From Umbilicaria muhlenbergii (taxonomy: Eukaryota; Ascomycota; Lecanoromycetes; Umbilicariales; Umbilicariaceae): DNA of 64,000 nucleotides. The first letter of the stretch is position 1. Each line of letters starts with the position of its first letter. The translations under genes and the position numbers were made by a program. The notes under the pieces were generated by a model. It saw only the letters and a program-made list of their open reading frames with translations. It was not told the origin of the DNA and searched no databases. The stretch spans positions 1,849,677 to 1,913,676 of the forward strand of contig KK106983.1 of the NCBI GenBank assembly GCA_000611775.1. The letters are read 5' to 3'. Below are positions 47,372 to 58,035 of the stretch, one piece after another.

Positions 47372-48034
47372 TAGGCTGTCACTGCGGGTCGGGGTGACAC
47401 TGAGTCAGGCCGGGTCAGGCCGGGTCAGGTGACAGTGTCTCAGTGATTTTGAACTCACCTTGATGTGTCAGGTCAGGGCCAGTATTGAAGGCAGACACTG
47501 AGGGTAATTAAGACACTGAGAGCCACAATAATTAGGGCTAAACCCTTCCATAATGTCAGATCTTATACAGCTCAATGCGCCCGTCAATTCTATGCAAAAA
47601 TTATCAAAAACGGATCGCTGCGCATTAAGTTATGTGAGTTTGAAAGTTGACACTTTCGTGAAGTTGATTGATTGATGATATTCGCCACCCTGAACTTCAA
47701 ACCCACACAACTCAATGCGCCGCGATCCGTTTTTGATAATTTTTGCATAGAATTGACGGGCGCATTGTGTTCTACAACTTACATGTGTTACTTAAAAAAA
47801 TCACTTACAATGTGATCTCTGATAAGCTCATTACCTTGTGGCCTCATCGACTTTTTGAAGTTCCTCGCTTAAAATTAAGCTTTTTTCTAGCCGCATTGAG
47901 TTAGTTCAGTGTCCATGTGGGTACCTCAGGGTCGACCCGGTTGGCCACTGGATACCAGGTCCGTGGAGGGGCCGGACCTGTGGGTCAGGTCTTTGACCAT
48001 GGACCTGGCCTGACCTGACCCAAATGACAGCCTA
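47372..48034 (+). mobile_element. TAGGCTGTCA-ended element, copy H2 (663 bp)
   Basis: Same family and orientation as H1, including the nested hairpin (~47570-47770). Compared with H1, differences are mostly TCG to TCA, TGG to TGA and CCCA to CTCA. No target duplication seen. Confidence 0.85.
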
Positions 48035-48190
48035 CTCATGTTATCACAGCTTTGCATTATGTTGTTATCAAAGGCAGGTATTGTGATAATTGAATACTCT
48101 TACATATTTGTAATTGAATTACTAATCTGCAAAGACTGATATTATACATTGTGAGCACTGTGCAAACACAGAGAAAAACATGATATGCTA
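48035..48190 (-). mobile_element. LINE 5' leader fragment
   Basis: Matches 36400-36553 of LINE 1 (CTCATGTTATCACAGCTTTG onward). The remaining 48191-48456 shows no gene. Confidence 0.75.
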
Positions 48191-48456
48191 GAAAAGTAAT
48201 GCTCAAAGGTAATGCTCAAAGATAATGTCTATCTAGAATTTGTGATGACTGTATACTTTTTTTAACTTTGCAGACTGTATCTGTAGCTGATCTTATAACA
48301 CAACCTGATGTTGATCTGCAGACAGCAATACTGATTGACTGATGCTGATAATGATGCATCACTCATATGTTGAATTCATAAGTTGCTTGCCTCAACTGAC
48401 TGCAGTTGATCTTCTCTGAGCTTCACTCATTCATGCTGAAGTGAGGAAGGTCATCA

Positions 48457-49425
48457 CATCAGTAATTTAACAAGTTAACTCTGAGTCAGTTTTTAGCACT
48501 TTGAGCGCTCTGAGCTTCTGATCTCATGTCTCAGCTAACAGCCGCTCTTAGCACCCGCTGAGCGCTTTGAGCTCAACCTTAAATCTTGAGCGGAACATCA
48601 AAATTTTGCGATAAAAAAACAGTTATTAAAACAATTGTTTAAACAAGTACACACACAGTGTTATAATAACAGTAAAACTTATAATAAGTAAACTTTTGCT
48701 AAAATTCACTTTTCTGCAATAAAAAATCATGATTTGTTGAGTCTGAAAGCACTCTATAAGTGTTGAGTTCTGAATATTTAAAGAACTTCAAGATTTTCAC
48801 CACTTAAAAATTTACACACTTTAATAACTTTTGCAACTCAACAGATATGAAGAAACTTTCAATGCACAAGTTATAAAGAACAGTATACTCTATTAATGTT
48901 AAATTAAAAGTTTCTTCATAACTGCTGTTGTTGTTAAATTATATTTAATTCAAGTTTTCAATAGCGAAAAATCTTTCAAAAAAAGTCACATACCTTGAAT
49001 AACTATTGCGCTTTTATACTTATAATATAACTTTCAGGTTATAAGTTGTAGAGAATAAGCTGTTTAAGAGTTTTCTTATACAAACTTTCTTTTTATGTGT
49101 TGTTGTTGTTGAGTTATTCAAAAAGTCATTAAAAGTCTATTTATTAATATTGTGATTTTCATCACTGAAAGTTTAAAATCAATGTAACTTTTTAACAACA
49201 ACAGTTATAAAAAAACTTTAAGTTATAAAACTGGTTAATAGCTTCTTCTCTACAACTTATAAACTAAAAGTTATATCATAAGTATAAAAGCGCAATAGTT
49301 ATTCAAAGTATATGACTTTTTTTGAAAGATTTTTCGCTATTATTTACTGCTCAGAGAGTGCTCTGAGCGCATAAAGTACTATTAACTAAAACCTTATTTT
49401 TGAGCGGGCTGCCAAGTTGCGGATG
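48457..49425. mobile_element. FB element, B left end and A right end, 969 bp
   Basis: B terminus at left (CATCAGTAATTTAACAAG), A terminus at right (GAGCGGGCTGCCAAGTTGCG and GATG). Core arms are inverted about ~49160, with ATAACTATTGCGCTTTTATA in both arms. No coding sequence. Confidence 0.88.
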
Positions 49426-50042
49426 CAAAAATGATTGAAAATCACAAAAACAATAACACAACAATCACAACATCTTTTTTCTTGATTTGTCATGTAAGAA
49501 TTAAATTTAAATCTATCTTACACTACTTTTACAAATCATAAAATATTAAAAACACATTATTATTCACTGCTTTCTGCCTTTATTATTATTTAACACACGT
49601 TAAGCTGTGATTTTTGAGAATTTTGATGAGGTGTAAGCACTAAACCTTAAATTAATCACTTTGCAAAATATCATAAAACTTCACTTTTTCACATTTCCTT
49701 CATGCTTTACAATACTAAAGGTCATTCTTTTTAAGTTTGACATAAAAAACTGTAAAAAGCTCAGATTAATAAAAAAGCCTGCAGAGGAAAGTGCTATTCT
49801 GAGTATAAAAAATATAAAGAACTCTCATTAAGCATTTTATATATAAAAAGTAAAGATTAATGAGTTTATATCATTTTCTATTTGAATAAGCTCAGATTAA
49901 GCAAAGCTACAGGTGATTTTAGAGGCTTTTATAAGATTTAAATTTCTAAGAATCATAAGGGCTACTTATTTTGAGTATCAAAGATAAAAAACAGAGCCTT
50001 TAAACTCTTGATTGTGCTTAAGTTTATAAAGGAAGGGATATT
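49426..50042. other. anonymous AT-rich DNA
   Basis: No gene or repeat recognised. The right end runs into the A-rich tail of LINE 4. Confidence 0.4.
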
Positions 50043-51497
50043 ATTTTATTTTATTTTTATTTTTTATTTCTTCATTAAGTGTATGCAGTTTAAGACTATG
50101 ACACTGTGTAGTTTATATATGTGAGGTATTTATTACCTCAAGTCAGCTTGTTTTATCAATTTCTTTTGTGACTGTTATTGATGTCAGAATTGCACATTTT
50201 AAATATTTCTTTCAATATCTCCTCACTCTACTTCTTGATTTCTGTCCTCAACCCCCCTTAAAAGTCACTTCCGTGTAGCTATTTTTGTGTGTTTTAAAAA
50301 TATTAAAGTATTTTTAATCTCTTCCTTTGTACAAAGTAATGATTATAATGTTAATTGTGTGAATTCTGCTTTTTATATTTCCTGTTTCAGCTTCTGCTGC
50401 TTTTGTTTATACTGCTTGCAATTTAATAGTAAATACTCTGATGACTGTTTTATCTTACACTGAAAACATTGATTATTTTCATATGTAGGTAATCTGCAAA
50501 GATATAATTTAAAATAGTCATGTTTTAATTTTAATTGTGTAAATGTTGTAAAAGTTAACCTTTCACATTTGTACAATTCTTTTGACTTTATAACTAGGTC
50601 AGGTCTTGTAACATATGTTTTATATTATTGACCTTGATTTGTATTTTGTCATTTTATTAATCATTCTTCTTTGGCAATTTCCTCAATATCTTTTTTGATA
50701 TAAGATAAAGAAATATGCTTTAAGTTTATATTAATAACTGCATTTCCTGAGTTTAAAGCTTCTTGTTTGACTGCTTTATCTGTTAATTTATTCCCTGATA
50801 TTTGACTGTGGCTAGGAATTCAGTGTATATGAATTAACTTTTAACTTTGTCATAATTCCTGCAGGTTTGACTGAATTTGTTGTAAAACTTTTATATTTGC
50901 AGATTTTTGTAATTTTTGTATTGCAGTTTGATTATCTGTAAATATTCAGATGTTTTTTTCAAAAAACTGTGTTTATATTACTTGTTTTATAACCTGCATT
51001 ATAACATAAAGCTCTGTATTTAGTACTTCAGTGTACTGACTTAAAAAGTAGCTTTTTGTACTTGTATAATTATTTTTTATACAGTAAATTTCAGCTCTTA
51101 CGTGGTCTTTTGTACTTTGTGTTGTCTTTATGCTGATTTTTGACTCATCAGTGTAAAAGACTGATGTTTTGCATGCAATCAATTGCTTTACTTGAGTAAA
51201 GTGTTTTTTAATTGTGATTTCTTTTGTTTCTGCTGAAACTTGAATATCTGCAATCTGTGTATTACTTTGTAGTCATGGTTTTTGAGCTGTAATAAGCTTT
51301 TTCACTTGTCTTAATGATATTAATGTAGATATACTGTTTAGTATTTTAATTAATTGTGTAAGGTGTTTTTTTCCTGATGTATTTTGATTTCAGTCTAGAA
51401 ATTTAAAGTTTATAAATATGTCTTGACTTATTTATGACTTTAATGAATATGAAGTGAGTATTCTCTGCCTGATACAATGATTTTCTGATAAGATTAT
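50043..51497 (-). mobile_element. LINE 4, 3' part with RNase H
   Basis: Corresponds to 30866-32325 of LINE 1. The 3' tail on the minus strand is an imperfect TAAAA-type repeat (50043-50068). RNase H (YTDESKISIK) and the terminal zinc knuckle (CFQCKIKQSSEYLLLNC) are readable. TGA stands at the same Trp positions as in LINE 1. Confidence 0.85.
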
Positions 51498-51606
51498 AAT
51501 CCTTAATGCATATTTCTATCAGGATCATGCAGAGCAAGTCATGTAAATATGATGATAAAAATATCAATTGTAAAGAGTTATGAAGTGATGAGCAAACTGT
51601 AAAACT
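51498..51606. repeat. short dispersed repeat
   Basis: TATCAGGATCATGCAGAGC and the following ~85 bp recur at 60507-60590 with substitutions. Identity unknown; in both places it lies next to LINE sequence. Confidence 0.6.
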
Positions 51607-51899
51607 ATAGTGTCCCTTACTAGAAAGAGAAGTATAGTTGAGGTATGTGACAGCATGAGATATAAATGTATAAAGGTTATATGATCCTAACTATATAAAA
51701 CTAATAACTAAGAAATGAAGGTGAGATTGAGCAGTGCAGAGTTTTTATGTGACTCATTAATGCTGTTAAGCTGCTTGTAGGGCGCATGCTCTACATGAGT
51801 CTCAGATTGTTATTAACTCATGACAATTGCCTCCCTCTTATGCAGCAGCCCTTCAGCGCAGAAAGGTGAGTGATTGATAAAAAACTTAATTAACAGTTG

Positions 51900-52948
51900 A
51901 ATTAATGACATAATGCTGACACTGATTAAGTGAGATGAAAGTGAGGTGAGCTTGTCACATGACAGTGAAAACTCTGAGAAGTGAAGAGATAACAGTGAAG
52001 TCATGACAGCATCAGCATAACAGTGCTATGATAACATAATTAAGGCCTCAGGTGATGATATCACAATAAGAGCTTCAAAGTATAAATACTGTCAACTCCT
52101 CAGCCTTCTGTTATCAACTTTTGCCAGAGCAGTGACTCATCATCATAACATCATTAATGCACCCTTAAAATGCATCATCTTCATCATCACAACATCAATC
52201 ACTATGCCTGTAAGTCAGAGAAGCTGATTCCACAGATGCACTTTTAATGTGAGTCATCATATAACACTCACTCATTGTTAAGTGTTTCACTGAATCATGT
52301 GCACAACTGATCAAATCATTCTGCCTCTGATGTAGTCATCATTTCACAGATGACATGACTCAGGTGTGTGACACCTGTTTAAATGTCAAGTGCACATACT
52401 GCGTGAATTTGCATAAAACTTATCTTTCAGTAAGTTTATTCTGCTCACTTATTATACTTCATTAATAATTTAAAATCCTGATGTGATTTACCTGCAAGAT
52501 AAACACCTTAATTCATTTAATCAACAGAGTTAATATCAACACTTCTCTGCCTGCTCTCCTGACCGCTCTCAAGGCGTGTTAAAAGCATTATAACAAGAAG
52601 ATCACAGCACACCTTTGTGTTGTCAGCTGTCATCAGAAGCTGTTAAAATTAAAGTTTGCTGTCAAGATCAACCTCCTGCTCCTTAAGCAGATTAAATGCA
52701 TCAACAACACACTTGAAGATATCCTGAATATCATGTGATATTCAGTTTAATCCCCTTCTCTTCACCTCTGACATGATGACTATGAACAGTTAATGTGCAT
52801 TTTATTTTAAAAGCATTTGCCTGTCATTGTTGATGATGATGATGACAACAACAACAGAGATTTCTCTCCTTTTGAGTCAGAGGGGTCAGAGGAATCAGAG
52901 GAAGATGACAAAGATGAGAAGAAAAATGATGATGATGAAGATGAATAA
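51900..52948 (+). pseudogene. Cys-rich, acidic-tailed gene in the palindrome left arm
   Basis: Runs antisense to the gypsy pol of the same arm. Readable blocks: ESEVSLSHDSENSEK, YDNIIKASGDDITIRASKYK, a Cys-rich part with paired cysteines (FCLWC with TGA at Trp, CDTCLNVKCTYC), VNINTSLPALLTALKA, VVSCHQKLLKLKFAVKINL and NTLEDILNIM. It ends with an Asp/Glu-rich tail (52820-52948) and TAA. Several TAA and frame changes interrupt it. The same protein is readable on the minus strand of the right arm. Function unknown; the CxxC pairs suggest metal binding. Confidence 0.55.
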
Positions 52949-53199
52949 ATAATGTTTTGTCAGCAGTTTGTTGATCTTATATGATAATTTCTTTTTCCTT
53001 TGACCCTGATTAAGTACACTGCTGTGATGATAATAATATTATGTTTCTCATGTGCCTTGCTGATGATTCATCTTCTTTAATGAACTTGTCATCCTTGACT
53101 CTTGCTGTAAATCACCTATAAAGCTTTAATAAAATCTGTAAAACTTCTTAAGAAAAATCAGGAAAGAGTGTTCTTGTGATGTTAATTAAGTCTTTTTAA

Positions 53200-53713
53200 A
53201 TCACTTCTTCCTATGCTCTTTTAATTCATTATTAAAGGCTGCATGCATCTTCTGCACACCTTTTAAGTTCTTTTTTAACACTCATTGATTATATTCTTCT
53301 GGTCAACCCTTTCATCTCACTTTGTACAGGATTTCATTCCTGAATTTTCAGTGATTTAAAATCTCTTCAACTTCATATTCTTCTTCATCATCAATTAACT
53401 CTGAAGGTGACAGCAATGATTTGAAGTCATCATCAGCTCTGCACTGATATGACTTCAAGTAAAAGACATGAAAGACATTATGAATTTAATAAATGAGCAG
53501 TAAAGTTAACCTGTAGGCCTGCTTCTTTATTAAGTCTTCAATCTGAAATGATTTAATGAATTTGTGAAACAGTTTTCTACTTAAGCGCTTCTGTTGTAAG
53601 TTCTTCATGAATAACATTATCAAGTCTCTCACATTATAGGTCTTGAGTTTATGTTTAACATCATAATATTTTGCCTGAGAATTAATTATATTTTCTCATC
53701 ATTGTGACAGCAT
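53200..53713 (-). pseudogene. gypsy fragment F, integrase C-terminus and chromodomain
   Basis: Inverse duplicate of the end of fragment E inside the left arm. Reads toward a TAA near 53185 on the minus strand. Confidence 0.65.
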
Positions 53714-53719
53714 CATCAA

Positions 53720-54790
53720 CTTGTCATCAAGTAAGTGCAAGAGTTGCATCTATGATGTGATCTTAATGATTATGAATCAGTATATAAAAATGACTCAATA
53801 TATTCAAATCATGAAAACAGTTACAGCAACAGAGTTGACTGACTTGTTTTATGAGGAAATAATATGCTGATTCAGTGTACTGAAAGAGGCTGTCTTCAAT
53901 CAAAGATTAGTTTTCATAAGTGCTTTCTGATCAGAAATGTGCTACTACTTAAAAATGAAGCATTAATTAAGCACTGCCTTTCACCTGCAGATGAATGAAC
54001 AGACAGAATGACAAAATTAAACCTTGAAATATTATCTTCACTGTTATTGCTCAGATGAACAAGACAACTGAATGAATCTTTTACCTCTGACAGAATTTGC
54101 ATACAACAATAAAACACAAGCATCAATAGAGTGCAGCTCTTTCTATGTCATGTATGCTTATTATTCAGAAGTAAGATTTAAAGTTGAGGATGACTTCAGA
54201 AAAGAAGAGATACCTGCAGTTAAAAATTGAGTGAAATGATTTCATGACATACAGGAAGTGCTGTCACAATGATGAGAAAATGTAATTAATTCTTAAACAA
54301 AATATTATAATGTTAAACATAAACTCAAGACCTATAATATGAGAGACTTGATAATGTTATTCATGAAGAATGTACAACAGAAGCGCTTGAGCAGAAAATT
54401 ATTTCACAAATTCATTAAATCATTTCAAGTTGAAGACTTAATAAGGAAGCAGGCTTACAAGTTAACTTTATCACTCATTTATTGAATTCATAATGTCTTT
54501 CACATCTCTTATCTGAAGTCATATCAGTGCAGAGTTGATGATGACTTCAAATCATTACTGTCACCTTCAGAGTTAATTGATGATGAAGAAGAATATGAAG
54601 TTGAAGAGATTTTAAATCACTGAAAATTCAGGAATGAAATCCTGTACAAAGTGAAATAAAAGAGTTGATCAGAAGAATATGATCAATGAGTGTTAAAAAA
54701 GAACTTAAAAGATGTGCAGAAAATGTGAACAATCTTCAACAATGAATTAAATGAGCATAGAAGGAAGTGATTTAAAAAGATTTAATTGAT
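53720..54790 (+). pseudogene. gypsy fragment E, integrase and chromodomain
   Basis: Integrase core remnants (ELTDLFYEEI, HLQMNEQTEW, LLPLTEFAYNN), the IN C-terminus (VKHKLKTYNMRDLIMLF), VFHISYLKSY and a chromodomain-like end (EVEEILNHWKFRNEILYKVK, then WSEEYDQWVL with TGA at Trp). Terminates at TAA near 54785. Interrupted by several TAA. Confidence 0.75.
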
Positions 54791-56190
54791 ATCATAAGAA
54801 CACTCTTTCCTGATTTTCTTCAAGAGGTTTTACAGATTTTATCAAGGCTTTATAAGTGATCTATGACAAGAGTCAAGAGTGACAAGTTCATTAAAGAAGG
54901 TGAATCATCAGCAAAACACTGACAAAACATTATTTACTCATCTTTATCATCATTATCAACAATGACAGGCAAATGCTTTTAAAATAAGATGCACATTAAC
55001 TGTTCATAGCTGTCACATCAGGGGTGAAGAGAAGGAAGTTAAACTGAATATCACATGATATTCAGAATATCTTTAAGTGCATTATTGCTGCATTTAAGCT
55101 GCTTAAAGAGCAGGAGGCTGATCTTAATAATAAACTTTAATTTCAACAACTTCTGCTGACAGCTGACAATATGAAGATGCATCATGATCTTCTTATTATA
55201 ACACTTTTGACGCGCCTTGAGAGCAGTCAGGAGAGCAGGCAGAGGAGTGTTAATATTAACTCTGTTGATCAAGCATATCAAGGTGTTAACCTTGCAGATG
55301 AAATGCATGAGAACTTTAAATCATCAGTGAAGTACAACAAGTGAGCAGGTTAAACTTATCAGAAGATAAGCTTTGTGCAGATTTACATAATATGTGCACT
55401 TGACATTTAACTTGACGTCACATACCTGAGTCATGTCATCCATGAAGTGATGAGAACAACAGAGACAGAAAGGTTTGATAAGATGTGCATGAAATTCAAC
55501 AGAGTGCTTGACAATGAGTGAGTGTTATATAATGACTCACATTAAAAATGCATCTGTGAAGTCAGCTTCTCTGACTTACAAGCATAATGACTGATGTTGT
55601 GATGATGAAGATGATGTGAGTTGAGGGTGTGTATATGATGTTGAGGTGATGAATCACTGCTCATGTAAAAGTTGATGACAGAAGGTTGAGGAGTTGATAA
55701 TATTTATACTCTGAAGCTTTTATTATAATATCATCACCCGTGACCTGCATAGCATTATCATAATGTTGTTGTGACTTCATTGCTGTGATTTCACTGCTGC
55801 TGCTTTGCTCCTCAGGGTTTTCATGTTCATGTGACAAGCTCATCTCATTATTATCTCACTTAATCAGTGCTGATGCTGCATCATTATTTCAACAGTTAAC
55901 TGAGTCTTTTATCAGTCACTCACCTTTCTACGCTGAAGGGCTGACGCATAGGAGGGAGGCAATTATCATGAGTTAATGACAATTCAAAACTCACGTAGGG
56001 CATGCGCCTTACAGGCAGTTTGACAGTGTTAATGAGTCACATGAAAACTCTGCACTGCTCAATCTCATCTTCATTCCTTAGTTATTAGTTTTATATAGTT
56101 AGGATCATATAACTCTTATACATTTATATCTCATGCTGTCACATACCTCAAATATACTTTCCTTTTTAGTAAGAAATGTTATAATCTTAT
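54258..56190. repeat. right arm of the gypsy-derived palindrome
   Basis: Inverse copy of 51607-53713. Contains the end of fragment E, then an LTR/3' region and the antisense gene on the minus strand. The acidic-tail segment present in the left arm is largely deleted here (~54930-54975). The outer end (TTTTTAGTAAGAAATG) matches the mutated inverse of the left LTR end. Confidence 0.85.
54950..56010 (-). pseudogene. Cys-rich gene in the palindrome right arm
   Basis: Counterpart of 51900-52948. Readable parts are MSLSHEHENPEEQSSSSE and NAMQVTGDDIIIKASEYKYY (55661-55843) and the open stretch at 55051-55308 (VNINTPLPALLTALKARQK to NNALKDILNIM). The Cys-rich middle is more damaged and the acidic tail is mostly lost. 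Where the left arm has TAA TAA, this arm has TGA TGA after LH, so the two arms decayed independently. Confidence 0.5.
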
Positions 56191-58035
56191 AATATGTTCT
56201 TGTCTGTCAGTCTGATTAGAGGCTTTGCAATTTTGAAATATCTCTTTATGAATTGTTGATAAAAGTTACAAAACCTTAAGAATACCTGCAGCTGTTTTAA
56301 ATTAATGAGCACTTCTCAAGTCTTTATAATCATGATCTTTTCAGAGTTTACTTGAATGTCATGACGTCTTATGATCAGTCTTAAGTATTGAGTTTCAGTC
56401 TTGTGAAATTCACACTTCTTGATTTCAGCCTGCAAATTTGCCTTTCTCAGTCATTTTAAAACAGTTTAAACATGAGTTTAATGTTCAGACAGAGATTTTG
56501 AATAAATTAAAATATCATTCAAATATGCTGTGCAGCAGGTGTTCAATAGATTGAATAATATATCATTAATAAAATGCTGAAAGGTGACTAATTTATTGAT
56601 GAGTCTGAAAGGCAAGACCTTATATTTGTAGAAATCATGCTTCATTTGAAAGGTTGTCAGATCTTCAGAATCATAATTCATTTGTATGCAGTGAAATGCC
56701 TGTTGTATATCAATCTTGGTGAAGTATTTTGTCTTTAAAATTTGAGTCAGGGTTTCCTCAATCAAAGGCAATGAGTATCAGTCTTTCTTCATAATTGAAT
56801 TCAGCTTTTGATAGTTGATGCACAGTCACAAAGACTCATCTTTCTTTTGTATAAACAGAATTGATGAGGCTACTGATGACTGACTGACTTCAATGAAACT
56901 TTTTCATAAGTTGTCTTCTATGTAGTTCTTCACTGCTACCAGTTCCTCATGTGATATATTGTAGAGAAGTGTGTATTCAAGCTTTTGCTCACCTTTTAAG
57001 ATGATTTTGTGATCATAAGGTTGATGCAGAGGGAGTTCATTTACAGTCTTTTTAGAAAAGACATCAATCAGGTCATGATATTCAGAAGGGAGAATCATCT
57101 TGATATTTAATTCACTTGACTTCAGTTCAAGGTTCAATGCTTTCTCAATCTGTTGAATAAAGATAACAAAGATTTTGTTGCCTTCCTTCATATTCAATGT
57201 GAACAGTGCTGCACTGATCATCTTGATATTGACTGCATTTAATACAGAGGCTGGTTCAGGATCTGCTTTTGTGATGAATTTCTTCAAGATCTGATGAAGT
57301 TTCAGTGATTCAAGTTCAGTTGTTTAATTTGTTTGTTCATTTGATGTTCAGTTCTTCAGTGTTGTTCATTTATTTGGTTGTTCATTCAGTTGTTCAGTTT
57401 GTTCATTTAATGGGAAAACCACTACCTGGTTCACAGGGTTGATTAAAATTCAGGTGTGATTCATTTAAAGTAATCTCAATATAATGCTGAGATCTTTCAT
57501 GTCTACAATCATCATGAGAGTGAGTCACTGAGAATAACTGCAGACCTTCATGATTGAATAAATTATGTGTGTAACTCATCTCACTGTCTTCTTCTGGAAA
57601 TCATGTAGAGTTCAGGGCTTTGACAGTGACATTGTCTCAATTTCAGATCATTCAATCAGAGTCTTTGCCAGGTTAATATTAATAAATGCATATTCAGTTG
57701 ACTCAGTATCAAGTAGAGCCTTGACTTGTAACTTAACCTCATTCAGTGTGAGCTTGCAATTCACTTTGAATGATGTTCAGGTGAACAGCATGTCTTCATT
57801 AATCATCAGTGCTGATATTACAAGGGGATTATCATCAATTCTTATCATGACTTTGATAGGGGAACGCCTTTTCCTAAACCTGATTCAGAATCAGAATCAG
57901 AATCAGAGTTGAATATGATTCATTGCATGCATTTTAATGTTGAAGTCTCTTTCTTTTTGTCTTTGTTTGAATAATTTAAGGCAAGGTGCCTCTGTTTATT
58001 GCATTTAAAACAACATTCTTCCTTTATCTGTTGTT
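56191..58035 (-). pseudogene. gypsy fragment G: zinc knuckle, protease, RT
   Basis: On the minus strand from 58035: a damaged CCHC knuckle (CCFKCNKQRHLALN, final Cys lost), an SESESE hexamer tract (57880-57910), and the protease (ALLDTESTEYAFI, D-T kept but Gly lost). NEQ-type repeats (57315-57412) come from TTGTTCATT-like sequence. RT includes YDHKIILKG, LPLIEETL, KIDIQQAFHCIQM and AYLNDILIYS (Asp to Asn). It ends in the RT thumb where the palindrome arm begins. Two longer open stretches, 56904-57287 and 56478-56771, are the best preserved parts. Confidence 0.82.

Larger units (their letters stand above)
51607..53713. repeat. left arm of a gypsy-derived palindrome
   Basis: Inverse copy of ~54258-56190, with indels. 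From the outside in: LTR-like end (TGTCCCTTACTAG), a region with an antisense gene, then the gypsy integrase C-terminus/chromodomain on the minus strand (~53200-53713). A 544-bp single-copy spacer separates the arms. Confidence 0.85.

Noticed and set aside
52425-52515. An intron (GTAAGT donor) in the Cys-rich gene
   Set aside because: The right-arm copy reads through the same region as continuous coding sequence, so no intron is needed.
53914-54126. 70-residue minus-strand frame in the palindrome spacer
   Set aside because: Antisense shadow of the gypsy integrase, which reads better on the plus strand.
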